From contig JIBW01000002.1 in the NCBI GenBank assembly GCA_012970285.1, positions 496,001 to 560,000 of the forward strand: DNA of 64,000 nucleotides, read 5' to 3'. Of the stretch, positions 47,728-55,866 are shown piece after piece (positions within the stretch are counted from its first letter, which is position 1; every line of letters begins with the position of its first letter). This DNA is from Bacillaceae bacterium JMAK1. Lineage in GTDB: Bacteria; Bacillota; Bacilli; Bacillales; Marinococcaceae. Position numbers and translations under genes: made by a program. The notes beneath the pieces were generated by a model that was given only the letters and a program-made list of their open reading frames with translations, was not told the origin of the DNA and ran no database searches.

Positions 47728-48576
47728 ATGACGATTCAATGGTTTCCAGGACATATGGCGAAGGCAATTCGCCTGATCAAAGAATCTTTAAACCAAGTGG
47801 ATGTGGTCATTGAGCTGGTCGATGCACGGATTCCAGAATCCTCGCGAAATCCAGTGCTTGATGAAACCGTAACAGACCAACCCCGTGTTCTTGTATTAAT
47901 GAAACCAGATATGGCTGACCCTCAGGTTACGAAACAGTGGTTACAACATTATCGTAATCTCGGTCAAACCGCCCTGACCATTGATGCCAAAAAGAACGTC
48001 GGGATCTCAGAGTTAATTGCTGCTGTAACAGAGCTTGCAGAGCCTAAAATGGAAAAGCTTCGTAAAAAAGGCATTCAACATCGAAGTGTACGAGCAATGA
48101 TTGTCGGAATTCCGAACGTAGGAAAATCCACACTTATTAATCGCCTCGTAGGAAAGAATCAAGCAACAACCGGGAATAAACCAGGAGTGACGAGAAAGAA
48201 CCAATGGCTAAAAGTCGGCAAAAAGCTAGAGCTATTGGATACACCAGGAATTCTTTGGCCGAAATTTGAAGATCAAACGGTCGGTTTGCGTTTAGCAGCG
48301 ACTGGCGCAATTAAAGATGAGCGACTTGATTTTTCAGATGTTGTACTCTATTTGATTCGCTATATGCAAGAATACTACCCAAAATCTTTGTTAGAACGGT
48401 ACAAGCTTCAAGAAGAACCAGAACATGAGGTTGGCTGGTTTGAAGAAATTGGCCGAAAGCGCGGATGCCTCATGGGAGGCGGCGACATTGATTTTGATGC
48501 AACTGCAGAGTTGATTTTACGAGAATATCGTTCTGAAAAACTAGGGAGAATTTCGCTTGAACGACCTGAGCAATAA
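47728..48576 (+). CDS. rbgA: Ribosome biogenesis GTPase RbgA (YlqF), altered G4 motif
   Basis: A 282-residue circularly permuted GTPase needed for late 50S assembly (loading of L16, L27 and others). Seen: catalytic-histidine N-terminus WFPGHMAKA, LVDARIPESSRNP, the G4 position reading MKPD (58-61) rather than NKxD, G1 GIPNVGKST, G3 DTPGILWPK, and a C-terminal ANTAR-like region with GRKRGCLMGGG. ATG 47728 is used. Loss of the G4 asparagine could weaken guanine specificity. Confidence 0.94.
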   Translation: MTIQWFPGHMAKAIRLIKESLNQVDVVIELVDARIPESSRNPVLDETVTDQPRVLVLMKPDMADPQVTKQWLQHYRNLGQTALTIDAKKNVGISELIAAVTELAEPKMEKLRKKGIQHRSVRAMIVGIPNVGKSTLINRLVGKNQATTGNKPGVTRKNQWLKVGKKLELLDTPGILWPKFEDQTVGLRLAATGAIKDERLDFSDVVLYLIRYMQEYYPKSLLERYKLQEEPEHEVGWFEEIGRKRGCLMGGGDIDFDATAELILREYRSEKLGRISLERPEQ

Positions 48577-48586
48577 GCGGGGCGTC

Positions 48587-48612
48587 TGACGAAGGATCCC
48601 TAGTTTTCGTCA
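48587..48612 (+). other. Intercistronic hairpin before rnhB
   Basis: TGACGAA pairs with TTCGTCA across a 12-base loop. No U-tract follows, so it is probably a processing or stability element, or chance. Confidence 0.35.
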
Positions 48613-48627
48613 TAGAGAGGGCTAATC

Positions 48628-49386
48628 ATGAAAAAAGCTACGATTAAAGAGATTAAATTAGAGTTAGCAGGGGAAACAATCGAAGCATCCAGAGTCGAAG
48701 AACTTCGTGCGGATTCACGAGTAGGCGTACAGAATTTGCTGAAGAGTTACGAGCAAAAACAACAGCTCATACGTGAAAAAATGCAATCTTATACCGATAA
48801 AAGAAATGAAGAGTTTCATATGTGCAATACGTGGCAGATTGCAGGCCTTGATGAAGTCGGTCGAGGACCACTTGCAGGACCAGTTACGACCGCTGCCGTA
48901 ATGATCCCAGAAGACGTTTTCCTTCCAGGTCTGACAGATTCCAAAAAGTTAAGTAAACGAGATCGTGCGTATTTCTACGATGAGATTATGAGTCGTTGCA
49001 TCGTTAGTGTTGGTGAGGCAAGCGTCGAAGAAATTGATGAGTTCAACATTTATGAAGCAACAAAGTTAGCTATGGTACGTGCAGTGTCAGGTTTGCACAC
49101 GACCCCAGATCATTTGCTCGTTGATGCTATGACGCTTCCAGTCACAATTCGTCAAACGTCACTCATTAAAGGTGACTCAAGAAGCATGAGCATTGCAGCT
49201 GCGTCAGTCATCGCAAAGGAAACACGGGACGAGTATATGAAAACGTTGCACGACCGCTACCCGCAGTATGGGTTTGATCAACATGTTGGTTATGGGACGA
49301 GCGCGCATCTACAAGCGATGGATGAATACGGCGTGTTGCCTATTCATCGCAGAAGCTTTCGCCCTGTAGCAGATCGTTTAAGTTAA
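48628..49386 (+). CDS. rnhB: Ribonuclease HII
   Basis: A 252-residue RNase H2-type enzyme that removes ribonucleotides from DNA. Seen: a short N-terminal extension of about 65 residues seen in Bacillus homologues, catalytic Asp-Glu in GLDEVGRGPLAGPV, SKKLSKRDR, LLVDAM (Asp) and SIAAASVIAKETRDE (Asp). ATG 48628 follows AGAGAGGG. Confidence 0.96.
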   Translation: MKKATIKEIKLELAGETIEASRVEELRADSRVGVQNLLKSYEQKQQLIREKMQSYTDKRNEEFHMCNTWQIAGLDEVGRGPLAGPVTTAAVMIPEDVFLPGLTDSKKLSKRDRAYFYDEIMSRCIVSVGEASVEEIDEFNIYEATKLAMVRAVSGLHTTPDHLLVDAMTLPVTIRQTSLIKGDSRSMSIAAASVIAKETRDEYMKTLHDRYPQYGFDQHVGYGTSAHLQAMDEYGVLPIHRRSFRPVADRLS

Positions 49387-49401
49387 AGAAGGTGAGTCAA
49401 C

Positions 49402-50838
49402 GTGAATGTCAGTGGTCCACTACATAGTACTGAGAATCGCACACAGAAGACTTCCTCATTTCATGGTCTTCGCGTAGGTGAGTGGTTTAGCGGAAAAGTG
49501 AAGACCATCTATAATGGACAGTTCGCAGCCATTGAAACGAAAAACAGTTCATTTGTTGCGCGGCTGGAAGCGGCGCTTGAAGCGAACAAACGGTACGTAT
49601 TTCAAGTGAAGCAAACGGGTCGCGAGATTCAACTGAAAGTCGTTCAACAAACGGGTAGCGTCGATGTAAATGAAACGTTAGGAAAGCGTGCTGACCGTTT
49701 TGAGCGAGCGATTTTCCATCATTTTGTAAAGCATGAGGTAGCTTTTACGAAAGAACAGAACCAACAATTAGCTACGCTTCTAAAGGAAGCGGGCACGGTT
49801 AAGCCGAATGCGTTGCAAACGATCACACTCATGCAAGAGCGTCAGTTTCCTGTGACGAAAGCGACGTTTGACGCGTTGCATACGTTTCAAACGTCCTCTC
49901 TGACACTTAGTGAGCGTTTAGATACGCTAAAGCAGCAATTACAACAATCACAGTCGCGATCAGAGCCTGCGACTCGTTTTCTGCAGTTGTTAGAACACGT
50001 TTCGTCTTCACGTGATGTTGGCAATCGTGAAGTGTTGCAATTTACTCGTTTGCAACAGATCGTTCACGATGCTGTTCGTGGAGAAGGTGCTAGACAACAA
50101 GGAGCAACAGAACTACTATCAAGGCTACAATGGATTGAACGAGGAACGACGATGGTGCAAGAACAACATGCACGAACGTTCGAACAGAAACTAGTACATA
50201 TGAGTCAAAAAGAGCAAGCTTCTGCGATGAGCCAGTTGCTACATGCGAAAGGCCTTACGAAGGATGAGCGCTTCGTTCTACAACAACTGTTTAAAGAGGA
50301 GCGAATCCAAGTCTCTCAGGTACGAGATTTTCTACGTGGTGAAAATCATGTGTCGGTACGTGCGCTCCTGCAAGCGGGAGTTTCATCTGAATTGCCTGTG
50401 CAACAAAAAGGACAGTTAGCAACGGTTTTCCAGCAAGTTGTTGGCACTTCGCTCTTCCATGAGTCACAAACGCAACCGTTAATCGTACCGATGCAAGTGA
50501 ATGATACGTTTTTAGATGTGCTTGTTATGCTAGACGATCCTAAAGAGCAGCTTGAAGCAACGGAAAGAGTGTTATTTTTTTTAACATTACCGCATTTAAA
50601 AGATACTGTCGTTGATGTGCGTCGTCAAAAGCAGCAGTTAGCCATCGCTGTGTATAATCAAGCTGATGAGCCCCATTGGATGAAGCCGATTTTATTGCCG
50701 CCTTTTAAAGAGAAGTTAAAAGAACTCGGGTTTTCGTTAACTTCATTCGAATGGTTGCGATCAAACGAACAACTACCAGTGTTAACGTCATCAAATCAAG
50801 AGATCACGACCAATCATCGATTGGACGTGCGCGTATGA
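49402..50838 (+). CDS. ylqG: YlqG family protein, possible FliK-like C-terminal domain
   Basis: A 478-residue conserved hypothetical protein. Seen: no signal peptide and no membrane segment, a long Gln-rich helical middle, and a C-terminal domain (about 360-465) running LPHLKDTVVDVRRQKQQLAI to FKEKLKELGFSLTSFEW. That C-terminus has the strand-helix pattern of flagellar hook-length control (FliK) proteins; this is my inference. The start is GTG 49402 after AAGGTGAG. It overlaps ylqH by 4 bases (ATGA), so the two products are coupled, which fits a FliK/FlhB-like relationship. Confidence 0.72.
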   Translation: MNVSGPLHSTENRTQKTSSFHGLRVGEWFSGKVKTIYNGQFAAIETKNSSFVARLEAALEANKRYVFQVKQTGREIQLKVVQQTGSVDVNETLGKRADRFERAIFHHFVKHEVAFTKEQNQQLATLLKEAGTVKPNALQTITLMQERQFPVTKATFDALHTFQTSSLTLSERLDTLKQQLQQSQSRSEPATRFLQLLEHVSSSRDVGNREVLQFTRLQQIVHDAVRGEGARQQGATELLSRLQWIERGTTMVQEQHARTFEQKLVHMSQKEQASAMSQLLHAKGLTKDERFVLQQLFKEERIQVSQVRDFLRGENHVSVRALLQAGVSSELPVQQKGQLATVFQQVVGTSLFHESQTQPLIVPMQVNDTFLDVLVMLDDPKEQLEATERVLFFLTLPHLKDTVVDVRRQKQQLAIAVYNQADEPHWMKPILLPPFKEKLKELGFSLTSFEWLRSNEQLPVLTSSNQEITTNHRLDVRV

Positions 50839-51155
50839 AATCGAAACGAAAATTTGCAGCTGCGCTCCGACATGATGCAAAAGGCGATCGTGCACCAGTC
50901 GTAACAGCAAAAGGTCACGGAACCGTTGCCGAGAAAATTGAACAAATTGCCAATGAGTCAGATACCCCTATTGTTGTTGACGAGGCACTTGCTGAGCTCA
51001 TGACGCACTTACATGTTGAGACACCAATTCCATCGGAACTGTATGAGGTGGTCGCTGAAGTGTTTGCCTTTGTCTATAAGATTGATCGTGAAATGAAAGA
51101 AATTCACGAAGTTGGGAATGTTAGTGACAAAGGGGGTTCTACTCATGGTAAATAA
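50835..51155 (+). CDS. ylqH: FlhB C-terminal-domain-like protein YlqH
   Basis: A 106-residue protein resembling the cytoplasmic switch domain of FlhB/YscU. Seen: AAALRHDAKGDRAPVVTAKGHG, LAELMTHLHVETPIPSELYEVVAEVFAFVY, i.e. the APxVxAKG and IPxELYxxVAE blocks; quoted here in parts: APVVTAKGHG and IPSELYEVVAEVFAFVY. The Asn-Pro-Thr-His autocleavage site of FlhB and its membrane domain are both absent. ATG 50835 overlaps the ylqG stop; the in-frame start at 50751 is inside ylqG. Its role in Bacillus is not established. Confidence 0.85.
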   Translation: MKSKRKFAAALRHDAKGDRAPVVTAKGHGTVAEKIEQIANESDTPIVVDEALAELMTHLHVETPIPSELYEVVAEVFAFVYKIDREMKEIHEVGNVSDKGGSTHGK

Positions 51156-51321
51156 GAAGAATTTACTTGATGTTCAAGGTGCAACTGACATGATTAATCA
51201 GTACAAAGAAGAGATGGCGCAAGAGTTTGGAGTACACCATAGTGTGCAAGAACAAGATGCGAAAGCGAAAGATATGACAAAAACGATTCAAGATGAAAAG
51301 AATAATAAAAAGAATGATTAA
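51145..51321 (+). CDS. Small hypothetical protein downstream of ylqH
   Basis: A 58-residue charged, probably helical protein. Seen: ATG 51145 inside the ylqH end with AAGGGGG 8 bases upstream, and a segment INQYKEEMAQEFGV that resembles the N-terminal part of alpha/beta-type small acid-soluble spore proteins (consensus like MKxEIAQEFGV); the glycine-rich GSVGGEIT part of those proteins is missing. The tail is Lys/Asn-rich. It is likely co-translated with ylqG-ylqH. Function unknown. Confidence 0.65.
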   Translation: MVNKKNLLDVQGATDMINQYKEEMAQEFGVHHSVQEQDAKAKDMTKTIQDEKNNKKND

Positions 51322-51322
51322 G

Positions 51323-51380
51323 TAAACGTTCAAGAATGGAGAGTGATTGTGACTTTCCATTCTTGAACGTTTATTTATGT
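51323..51380 (+). terminator. Long terminator after the ylqG-ylqH group
   Basis: An 18-bp perfect stem (51323-51340 with 51356-51373, 15-base loop) followed by a T-rich tract. Confidence 0.85.
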
Positions 51381-51407
51381 TTTTTTAAAATTTTTCCGAA
51401 TATTCAC

Positions 51408-51436
51408 TGGCAATTTATTTCGAAAAGCGTTATATT
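51408..51436 (+). promoter_or_regulatory. Candidate promoter of the ABC exporter operon
   Basis: TGGCAA, 17-base spacer, TATATT; the -35 is a weak match. Confidence 0.4.
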
Positions 51437-51482
51437 TACTTGGTGACTGTTTTCTGAACTCCGCTTGAAAGTAGGTGTAATT

Positions 51483-53237
51483 TTGCAAATATTTAATGCG
51501 TTAAGACAGTATTATTGGCCATTTCGACGTTACTTTCTAGGCTCAATATTCTTTTTGGTGTTCGTGACTGGCTTTACAGTCGTCTATCCGATCTTCTTGC
51601 AATTAGCTATTGATGAAGGAATCGTTAACCAAAACTATGACCTCATTCCCATTCTTGCAATCGGTTTTATTATCGTCATGATGTTCAAAGGGCTAGCCGC
51701 CTTTTTCCATCAATATTGGGGCGATGTTTTTGGGATAAAAACTGTCTATCAATTACGAAAAGGATTGTATGAAAAGTTGCAATACTTACCTTTCCGCTAT
51801 TATGATAATGCTCGGACAGGAGATTTGATGTCAAGGCTAACAGCTGATGTAGAAGGCTTCCGATTCTTCTTATCATTTGGATTTGCCCAATTGTTTAACT
51901 TCGTAATGATCATCGTCTTTTCGCTTATTGTTATGTTTTACTATTCACCTCAACTCGCACTGATTACTCTTTTTATGATGCCTATACTAGCGATTACGGT
52001 ACAGCGATTTGATAAATTTGTACATCCTGCATTTAAAGAAATTCGTATTTCAATGGCAAGTTTAAATACGCGTGTTCAAGAAAATGTAAGTGGAATGAAC
52101 ACAGTTAAATCATTGTCAAAGGAAGAGTTCGAGAAAGATCGATTTGATGAGAAGAATTCCCATTATCGCGATCGCTACTTGTACACGTCTGGCATTTGGT
52201 CAAAGTATTTTCCGGTCATGGAATTTATCGGCAACGTCGCTGTTGTGCTATTACTCGCTTACGGCGGTTATCTAGCGATCTATGGCACGCTTACGCCAGG
52301 CGCATTTGTCGCCTTCTTTAGTCTCGTATGGTACATTATGGGACCTTTAATGAACTTAGGTTTTATCATTAATACGTTTAGCCAATCAAAAGCTTCTGGT
52401 GAGCGTTTGCTTGAAGTGTTAAACGAACCTGTAGACATCAAAGATGATGAAACAGCGATCGACGCTGGACGACTCACAGGTGATGTATCGTTTGAAGACG
52501 TATCATTTTATTATCCTAATGAAGAAAAGTCTGCATTACGAAATGTTTCATTTCAAGTGAATCACGGTGAAACGATCGGACTAATGGGTCAAACAGGCGC
52601 TGGTAAATCTAGTGTTACACAGCTTATTGCTCGATTTTATGAAGCCACTCATGGGCAAGTCAAGATTGATGGAAAATCAGTACAAGATTATACAATTAAA
52701 ACGTTACGGGAGAATATTGGGTTTGTTTTACAAGAACCGTTTTTATTCTCATCTTCAATTCGAGATAACATTTCTTACGGACGTCCAGAAGCTGGGCTTG
52801 ATGAAATTATTGAAGCGGCAAGGCGAGCAGACGCCCATGAATTCATCGAAGCGTTGCCGAATGGTTATGACACCGTTCTAGGTGAACGAGGAATGGGACT
52901 TTCCGGTGGACAAAAACAACGAATTTCAATTGCAAGAGCGTTGTTAGTGAATCCAAGTATTTTAATTTTGGACGACGCAACGAGTGCGGTTGATATGCAA
53001 ACTGAAGTGAAAATCCAAAAAGCGTTTCGTGAACTAATGAAAGGACGTACAACGTTCATTATTGCTCACCGAATTTCAAGCGTTCAACATGCAGATCAAA
53101 TCTTTGTGTTAGAAAACGGAAAAATGAAAGAACAAGGAAAGCATAATGAGCTGCTTGAAGAAGGTGGCATGTATAAACGAATCTATGATATTCAATATCA
53201 AGATTTGCAATCGATCGAGAAAGAGTCTATACGATGA
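51483..53237 (+). CDS. ABC exporter half-transporter, subunit with degenerate ATP site
   Basis: A 584-residue half-transporter: six membrane segments (about 15-300) and a C-terminal ATPase domain. Seen: Walker A GQTGAGKSS, Q-loop VLQEPFLF, signature LSGGQKQR, Walker B ILILDDATSAVD in which the catalytic glutamate is Asp, and H-loop FIIAHR. The partner encoded next has the matching defect, so they form a heterodimer with one active and one degenerate site. TTG 51483 follows AGGTG; the in-frame TTG at 51465 is less likely. Substrate is unknown; the family exports drugs, lipids or peptides. Confidence 0.9.
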   Translation: MQIFNALRQYYWPFRRYFLGSIFFLVFVTGFTVVYPIFLQLAIDEGIVNQNYDLIPILAIGFIIVMMFKGLAAFFHQYWGDVFGIKTVYQLRKGLYEKLQYLPFRYYDNARTGDLMSRLTADVEGFRFFLSFGFAQLFNFVMIIVFSLIVMFYYSPQLALITLFMMPILAITVQRFDKFVHPAFKEIRISMASLNTRVQENVSGMNTVKSLSKEEFEKDRFDEKNSHYRDRYLYTSGIWSKYFPVMEFIGNVAVVLLLAYGGYLAIYGTLTPGAFVAFFSLVWYIMGPLMNLGFIINTFSQSKASGERLLEVLNEPVDIKDDETAIDAGRLTGDVSFEDVSFYYPNEEKSALRNVSFQVNHGETIGLMGQTGAGKSSVTQLIARFYEATHGQVKIDGKSVQDYTIKTLRENIGFVLQEPFLFSSSIRDNISYGRPEAGLDEIIEAARRADAHEFIEALPNGYDTVLGERGMGLSGGQKQRISIARALLVNPSILILDDATSAVDMQTEVKIQKAFRELMKGRTTFIIAHRISSVQHADQIFVLENGKMKEQGKHNELLEEGGMYKRIYDIQYQDLQSIEKESIR

Positions 53238-53254
53238 AAGGAGGGAAAACGTCA

Positions 53255-55057
53255 ATGTCAACGACAAGGGTCATGGAGCGCTTTCGGTACAGTCAAGATA
53301 CAGCAATTGAAAAGCCGTTTAACTGGGAAAAGTTAACACGCTTGTTGCACTACATGAAAGAAAGTGGCTCTTTAATCGTAAAAGCGATTGTTGCGATGCT
53401 GATTACGACAGCTGTACGATTAATCGTGCCGTTAATTATCGGACAATGGGCGTTAGATTTTGCACTAGCAAATGAAGATTACGGGCTCATGTTGCAACTC
53501 GCTGTATTTGCATTGTCTCTTTATATTTTTTCTTTATTTGCGAACCGACTGCGAATTAAATGGACGAATGAAATTGGACAAAATGCGATTCATGCGCTGA
53601 GAAAACAGTTGTTTAATCACATTCAAGGGTTATCTAACCGGTTTTTTGATAACCGTTCGGCTGGGTCGATTCTCGTACGAGTCGTAAATGACGTGAATGC
53701 ACTGCAAGAACTTTTCACCAACGGAATTATTAACATGTTAATGGACATGATCATGCTCATCAGTATTGTAATCATTCTCTTTACGTTAAGTCCGCCACTG
53801 GCACTTGCTGTGTTAATTGTCTTGCCAATCATGTTTTTCATTTCGACGAAATTACGACGCAACATCCGGCGGTCTTGGCAAACGGTACGCATTCGTCAAT
53901 CTAAGTTGAACTCTCACTTAAATGAAAGCATTCAAGGCGTAAGAGTAACACAATCGTTTTCACAAGAAGAAAACAACATGGCCTTTTTTAAAGGCGTGAA
54001 TAAAGAAAATTACGATGCATGGGATGAAGCATCAAAGAAAAGTGCTGTTTTCCGCCCATTTGTAGAAATGGCAAATGCACTCGGTTCAGCCGTATTAATT
54101 TGGTACGGAGCGTATCTCGTTATGACAGGTTCAATCGGATTTGGTGTTCTTGTTTCATTCGCGTTTTTCCTCGGGATGTTTTGGGAACCGATTTCTAGAC
54201 TTGGGCAAGTGTACAATCAGCTGCTCGTTGCAATGGCGTCGTCTGAACGAATCTTTGAGTTTTTAGACGAAGAACCAAATGTGAAATCGAAACACGATGG
54301 CAATGAAGCAACAAACCTTAAAGGCGATATTCAATTTGAATCAGTGACGTTTGCTTATGATGAAAGCCGTAAAGCGTTAAACAGCATAAGTCTTTCGATC
54401 CCGAAAGGACAGACGATTGCACTCGTCGGACATACAGGTTCTGGAAAATCAACGATTGCCAATTTAATTTCTCGTTATTACGATCCTACAGGCGGTCGCA
54501 TTATGCTAGATGGGGTCGACTTAAAAGATTACAAACTCCATCGTTTACGTGAAGAAGTGAGTACGGTGTTGCAAGACACGTTCATTTTCTCCGGGACTAT
54601 ACGTGAGAACATTCGCTTCGGAAAACCGGATGCAACAGACGAAGAAGTGGAGCAAGCGGCAACGGCAATTGGGGCTAATCATTTTATCGAGAAGTTACAG
54701 AACGGGTATGAAACAGAAGTAGAAGAACGAGGTAACGTGCTTAGTGTCGGTGAAAGGCAATTGCTTTCGTTTGCAAGAACGTTGCTGGCAAATCCGAAAA
54801 TAATCATTTTAGATGAAGCAACAGCAAGTATTGATACCGAAACCGAAGTGAAGATTCAACAAGCATTAAAGACGTTGCTACACGGTCGAACGTCAATTAT
54901 GATCGCACACCGATTATCAACCATACGTGAAGCGGATAATATTATCGTACTAGAACAAGGAAACGTTCTTGAAAACGGAAACCATGAGCAATTAATGAAA
55001 CGAGAAGGTAAATATTTTGATCTCGTGATGAGTCAATTCAAAGCTTTAACTGTATAA
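53255..55057 (+). CDS. ABC exporter half-transporter, subunit with active ATP site
   Basis: A 600-residue partner of the preceding gene: six membrane segments and an ATPase domain. Seen: Walker A GHTGSGKST, Q-loop VLQDTFIF, a degenerate signature LSVGERQL, intact Walker B IIILDEATASID and H-loop SIMIAHR. Its own Walker A/B pair with the LSGGQ of the first protein to give the functional site. ATG 53255 follows AAAGGAGGG; an earlier in-frame ATG at 53234 overlaps the first gene's stop and is possible. Confidence 0.9.
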   Translation: MSTTRVMERFRYSQDTAIEKPFNWEKLTRLLHYMKESGSLIVKAIVAMLITTAVRLIVPLIIGQWALDFALANEDYGLMLQLAVFALSLYIFSLFANRLRIKWTNEIGQNAIHALRKQLFNHIQGLSNRFFDNRSAGSILVRVVNDVNALQELFTNGIINMLMDMIMLISIVIILFTLSPPLALAVLIVLPIMFFISTKLRRNIRRSWQTVRIRQSKLNSHLNESIQGVRVTQSFSQEENNMAFFKGVNKENYDAWDEASKKSAVFRPFVEMANALGSAVLIWYGAYLVMTGSIGFGVLVSFAFFLGMFWEPISRLGQVYNQLLVAMASSERIFEFLDEEPNVKSKHDGNEATNLKGDIQFESVTFAYDESRKALNSISLSIPKGQTIALVGHTGSGKSTIANLISRYYDPTGGRIMLDGVDLKDYKLHRLREEVSTVLQDTFIFSGTIRENIRFGKPDATDEEVEQAATAIGANHFIEKLQNGYETEVEERGNVLSVGERQLLSFARTLLANPKIIILDEATASIDTETEVKIQQALKTLLHGRTSIMIAHRLSTIREADNIIVLEQGNVLENGNHEQLMKREGKYFDLVMSQFKALTV

Positions 55058-55096
55058 TTGGTAAAGGTGCACGTACTACATTATGTTTTGAAATGA

Positions 55097-55172
55097 GCTT
55101 CATGACAACGAAGCGCGAGGTGCTGACGAACACCTGTTATTTTCAGGAGACGTCGCTTACTCGCGCTTTTTT
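55097..55172 (+). promoter_or_regulatory. Structured leader / terminator-like element before the second GNAT gene
   Basis: AAGCGCGAG (55111-55119) pairs with CTCGCGCTT (55160-55168), followed by TTTTTT (55167-55172); inside lie small hairpins GGTG/CACC and CCTG/CAGG. An upstream GCTTC (55097-55101) can pair with GAAGC (55110-55114) and would break the main stem. It may be the ABC operon terminator or an attenuator. Confidence 0.5.
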
Positions 55173-55191
55173 AATTAGTAAGGGGGAAGTT

Positions 55192-55710
55192 ATGGAGAAC
55201 AACATTACGATTCGTCAAGCGGTTGTCACTGATGTTGTCGATATTATTCGACACAAACGGATTGTCTTACAAGAGAACGCTTCATTTATGGGACGAACCG
55301 CTAAGGAATATCAACCGACCGTTGAAGAGGAATTAGCGAGAATTCGTCGACATCAAACCGAAACAGGCTTAATGCTTGTTGCTGTAAATCGCGAAGAAGT
55401 TGTCGGTATGCTAACGTTCTCAAGACCACAAAGACCACATTATTCACATAATGGGATGTTTGGGATGAGCATACAAGAGCGCTTCACAAATCAACGTCTA
55501 GGTTACAAACTGTTAAATGAACTGTTAATGTTTGCCAAGAATGACGAGGCAATCAAGAAAATTTCATTAGAAGTCTATGCACATAATGAGCGAGCAATCT
55601 CTTTGTACAAACGGCTTGGATTCATAGTGGAAGGTCGTAAACCCTATCATCGCAAAGAGAGTGACGGCTCGTACGTTGAAGACGTTCTCATGAGTAAAAT
55701 TCTAACGTAA
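55192..55710 (+). CDS. GNAT family N-acetyltransferase
   Basis: A 172-residue GNAT protein. Seen: ITIRQAVVTDVVDIIRH at the N-terminus, the acetyl-CoA loop RFTNQRLGYKLLNELL (NxxxGxxLL), and HNERAISLYKRLGFIVEGR, a signature of RimJ/SpeG-like acetyltransferases. ATG 55192 follows AAGGGGGAAG; an in-frame upstream start at 55093 would read through the structured leader and is rejected. Substrate unknown. It is isolated between the ABC operon and sucCD. Confidence 0.85.
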   Translation: MENNITIRQAVVTDVVDIIRHKRIVLQENASFMGRTAKEYQPTVEEELARIRRHQTETGLMLVAVNREEVVGMLTFSRPQRPHYSHNGMFGMSIQERFTNQRLGYKLLNELLMFAKNDEAIKKISLEVYAHNERAISLYKRLGFIVEGRKPYHRKESDGSYVEDVLMSKILT

Positions 55711-55761
55711 GACGTTTTTCGACATTTTCGGCACTTAAACCTTTAGTAGAAAACGTTTTTA

Positions 55762-55770
55762 TGCTATGAT
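55762..55770 (+). promoter_or_regulatory. Extended -10 promoter element for sucCD
   Basis: TGC followed by TATGAT at 55765-55770, about 100 bases before sucC; the -35 (TTTAGT) is poor. Confidence 0.55.
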
Positions 55771-55794
55771 AAAAAATGTGTGAAATGAACTTAT

Positions 55795-55843
55795 GACAAG
55801 CAAATCGCTTGTCTAGTACCCACATCTGATGTAACCGATTGTA
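55795..55843 (+). promoter_or_regulatory. sucC leader: hairpin and cre-like sequence
   Basis: GACAAGC pairs with GCTTGTC (55795-55813), followed by TGTAACCGATTGTA (55830-55843), which partly matches the CcpA site consensus. Both lie between promoter and start codon. The cre assignment is tentative. Confidence 0.3.
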
Positions 55844-55866
55844 CTCATAGGGAGGATGGAAATAAC

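Noticed and set aside
50751-50834. An N-terminal extension of ylqH from 50751
   Set aside because: It lies inside the C-terminal domain of ylqG; the ATGA overlap at 50835 is a better start and gives the usual length.
55093-55191. An N-terminal extension of the second GNAT protein
   Set aside because: The frame crosses the hairpin and T-tract of the leader; the start at 55192 has the ribosome site and begins the domain.
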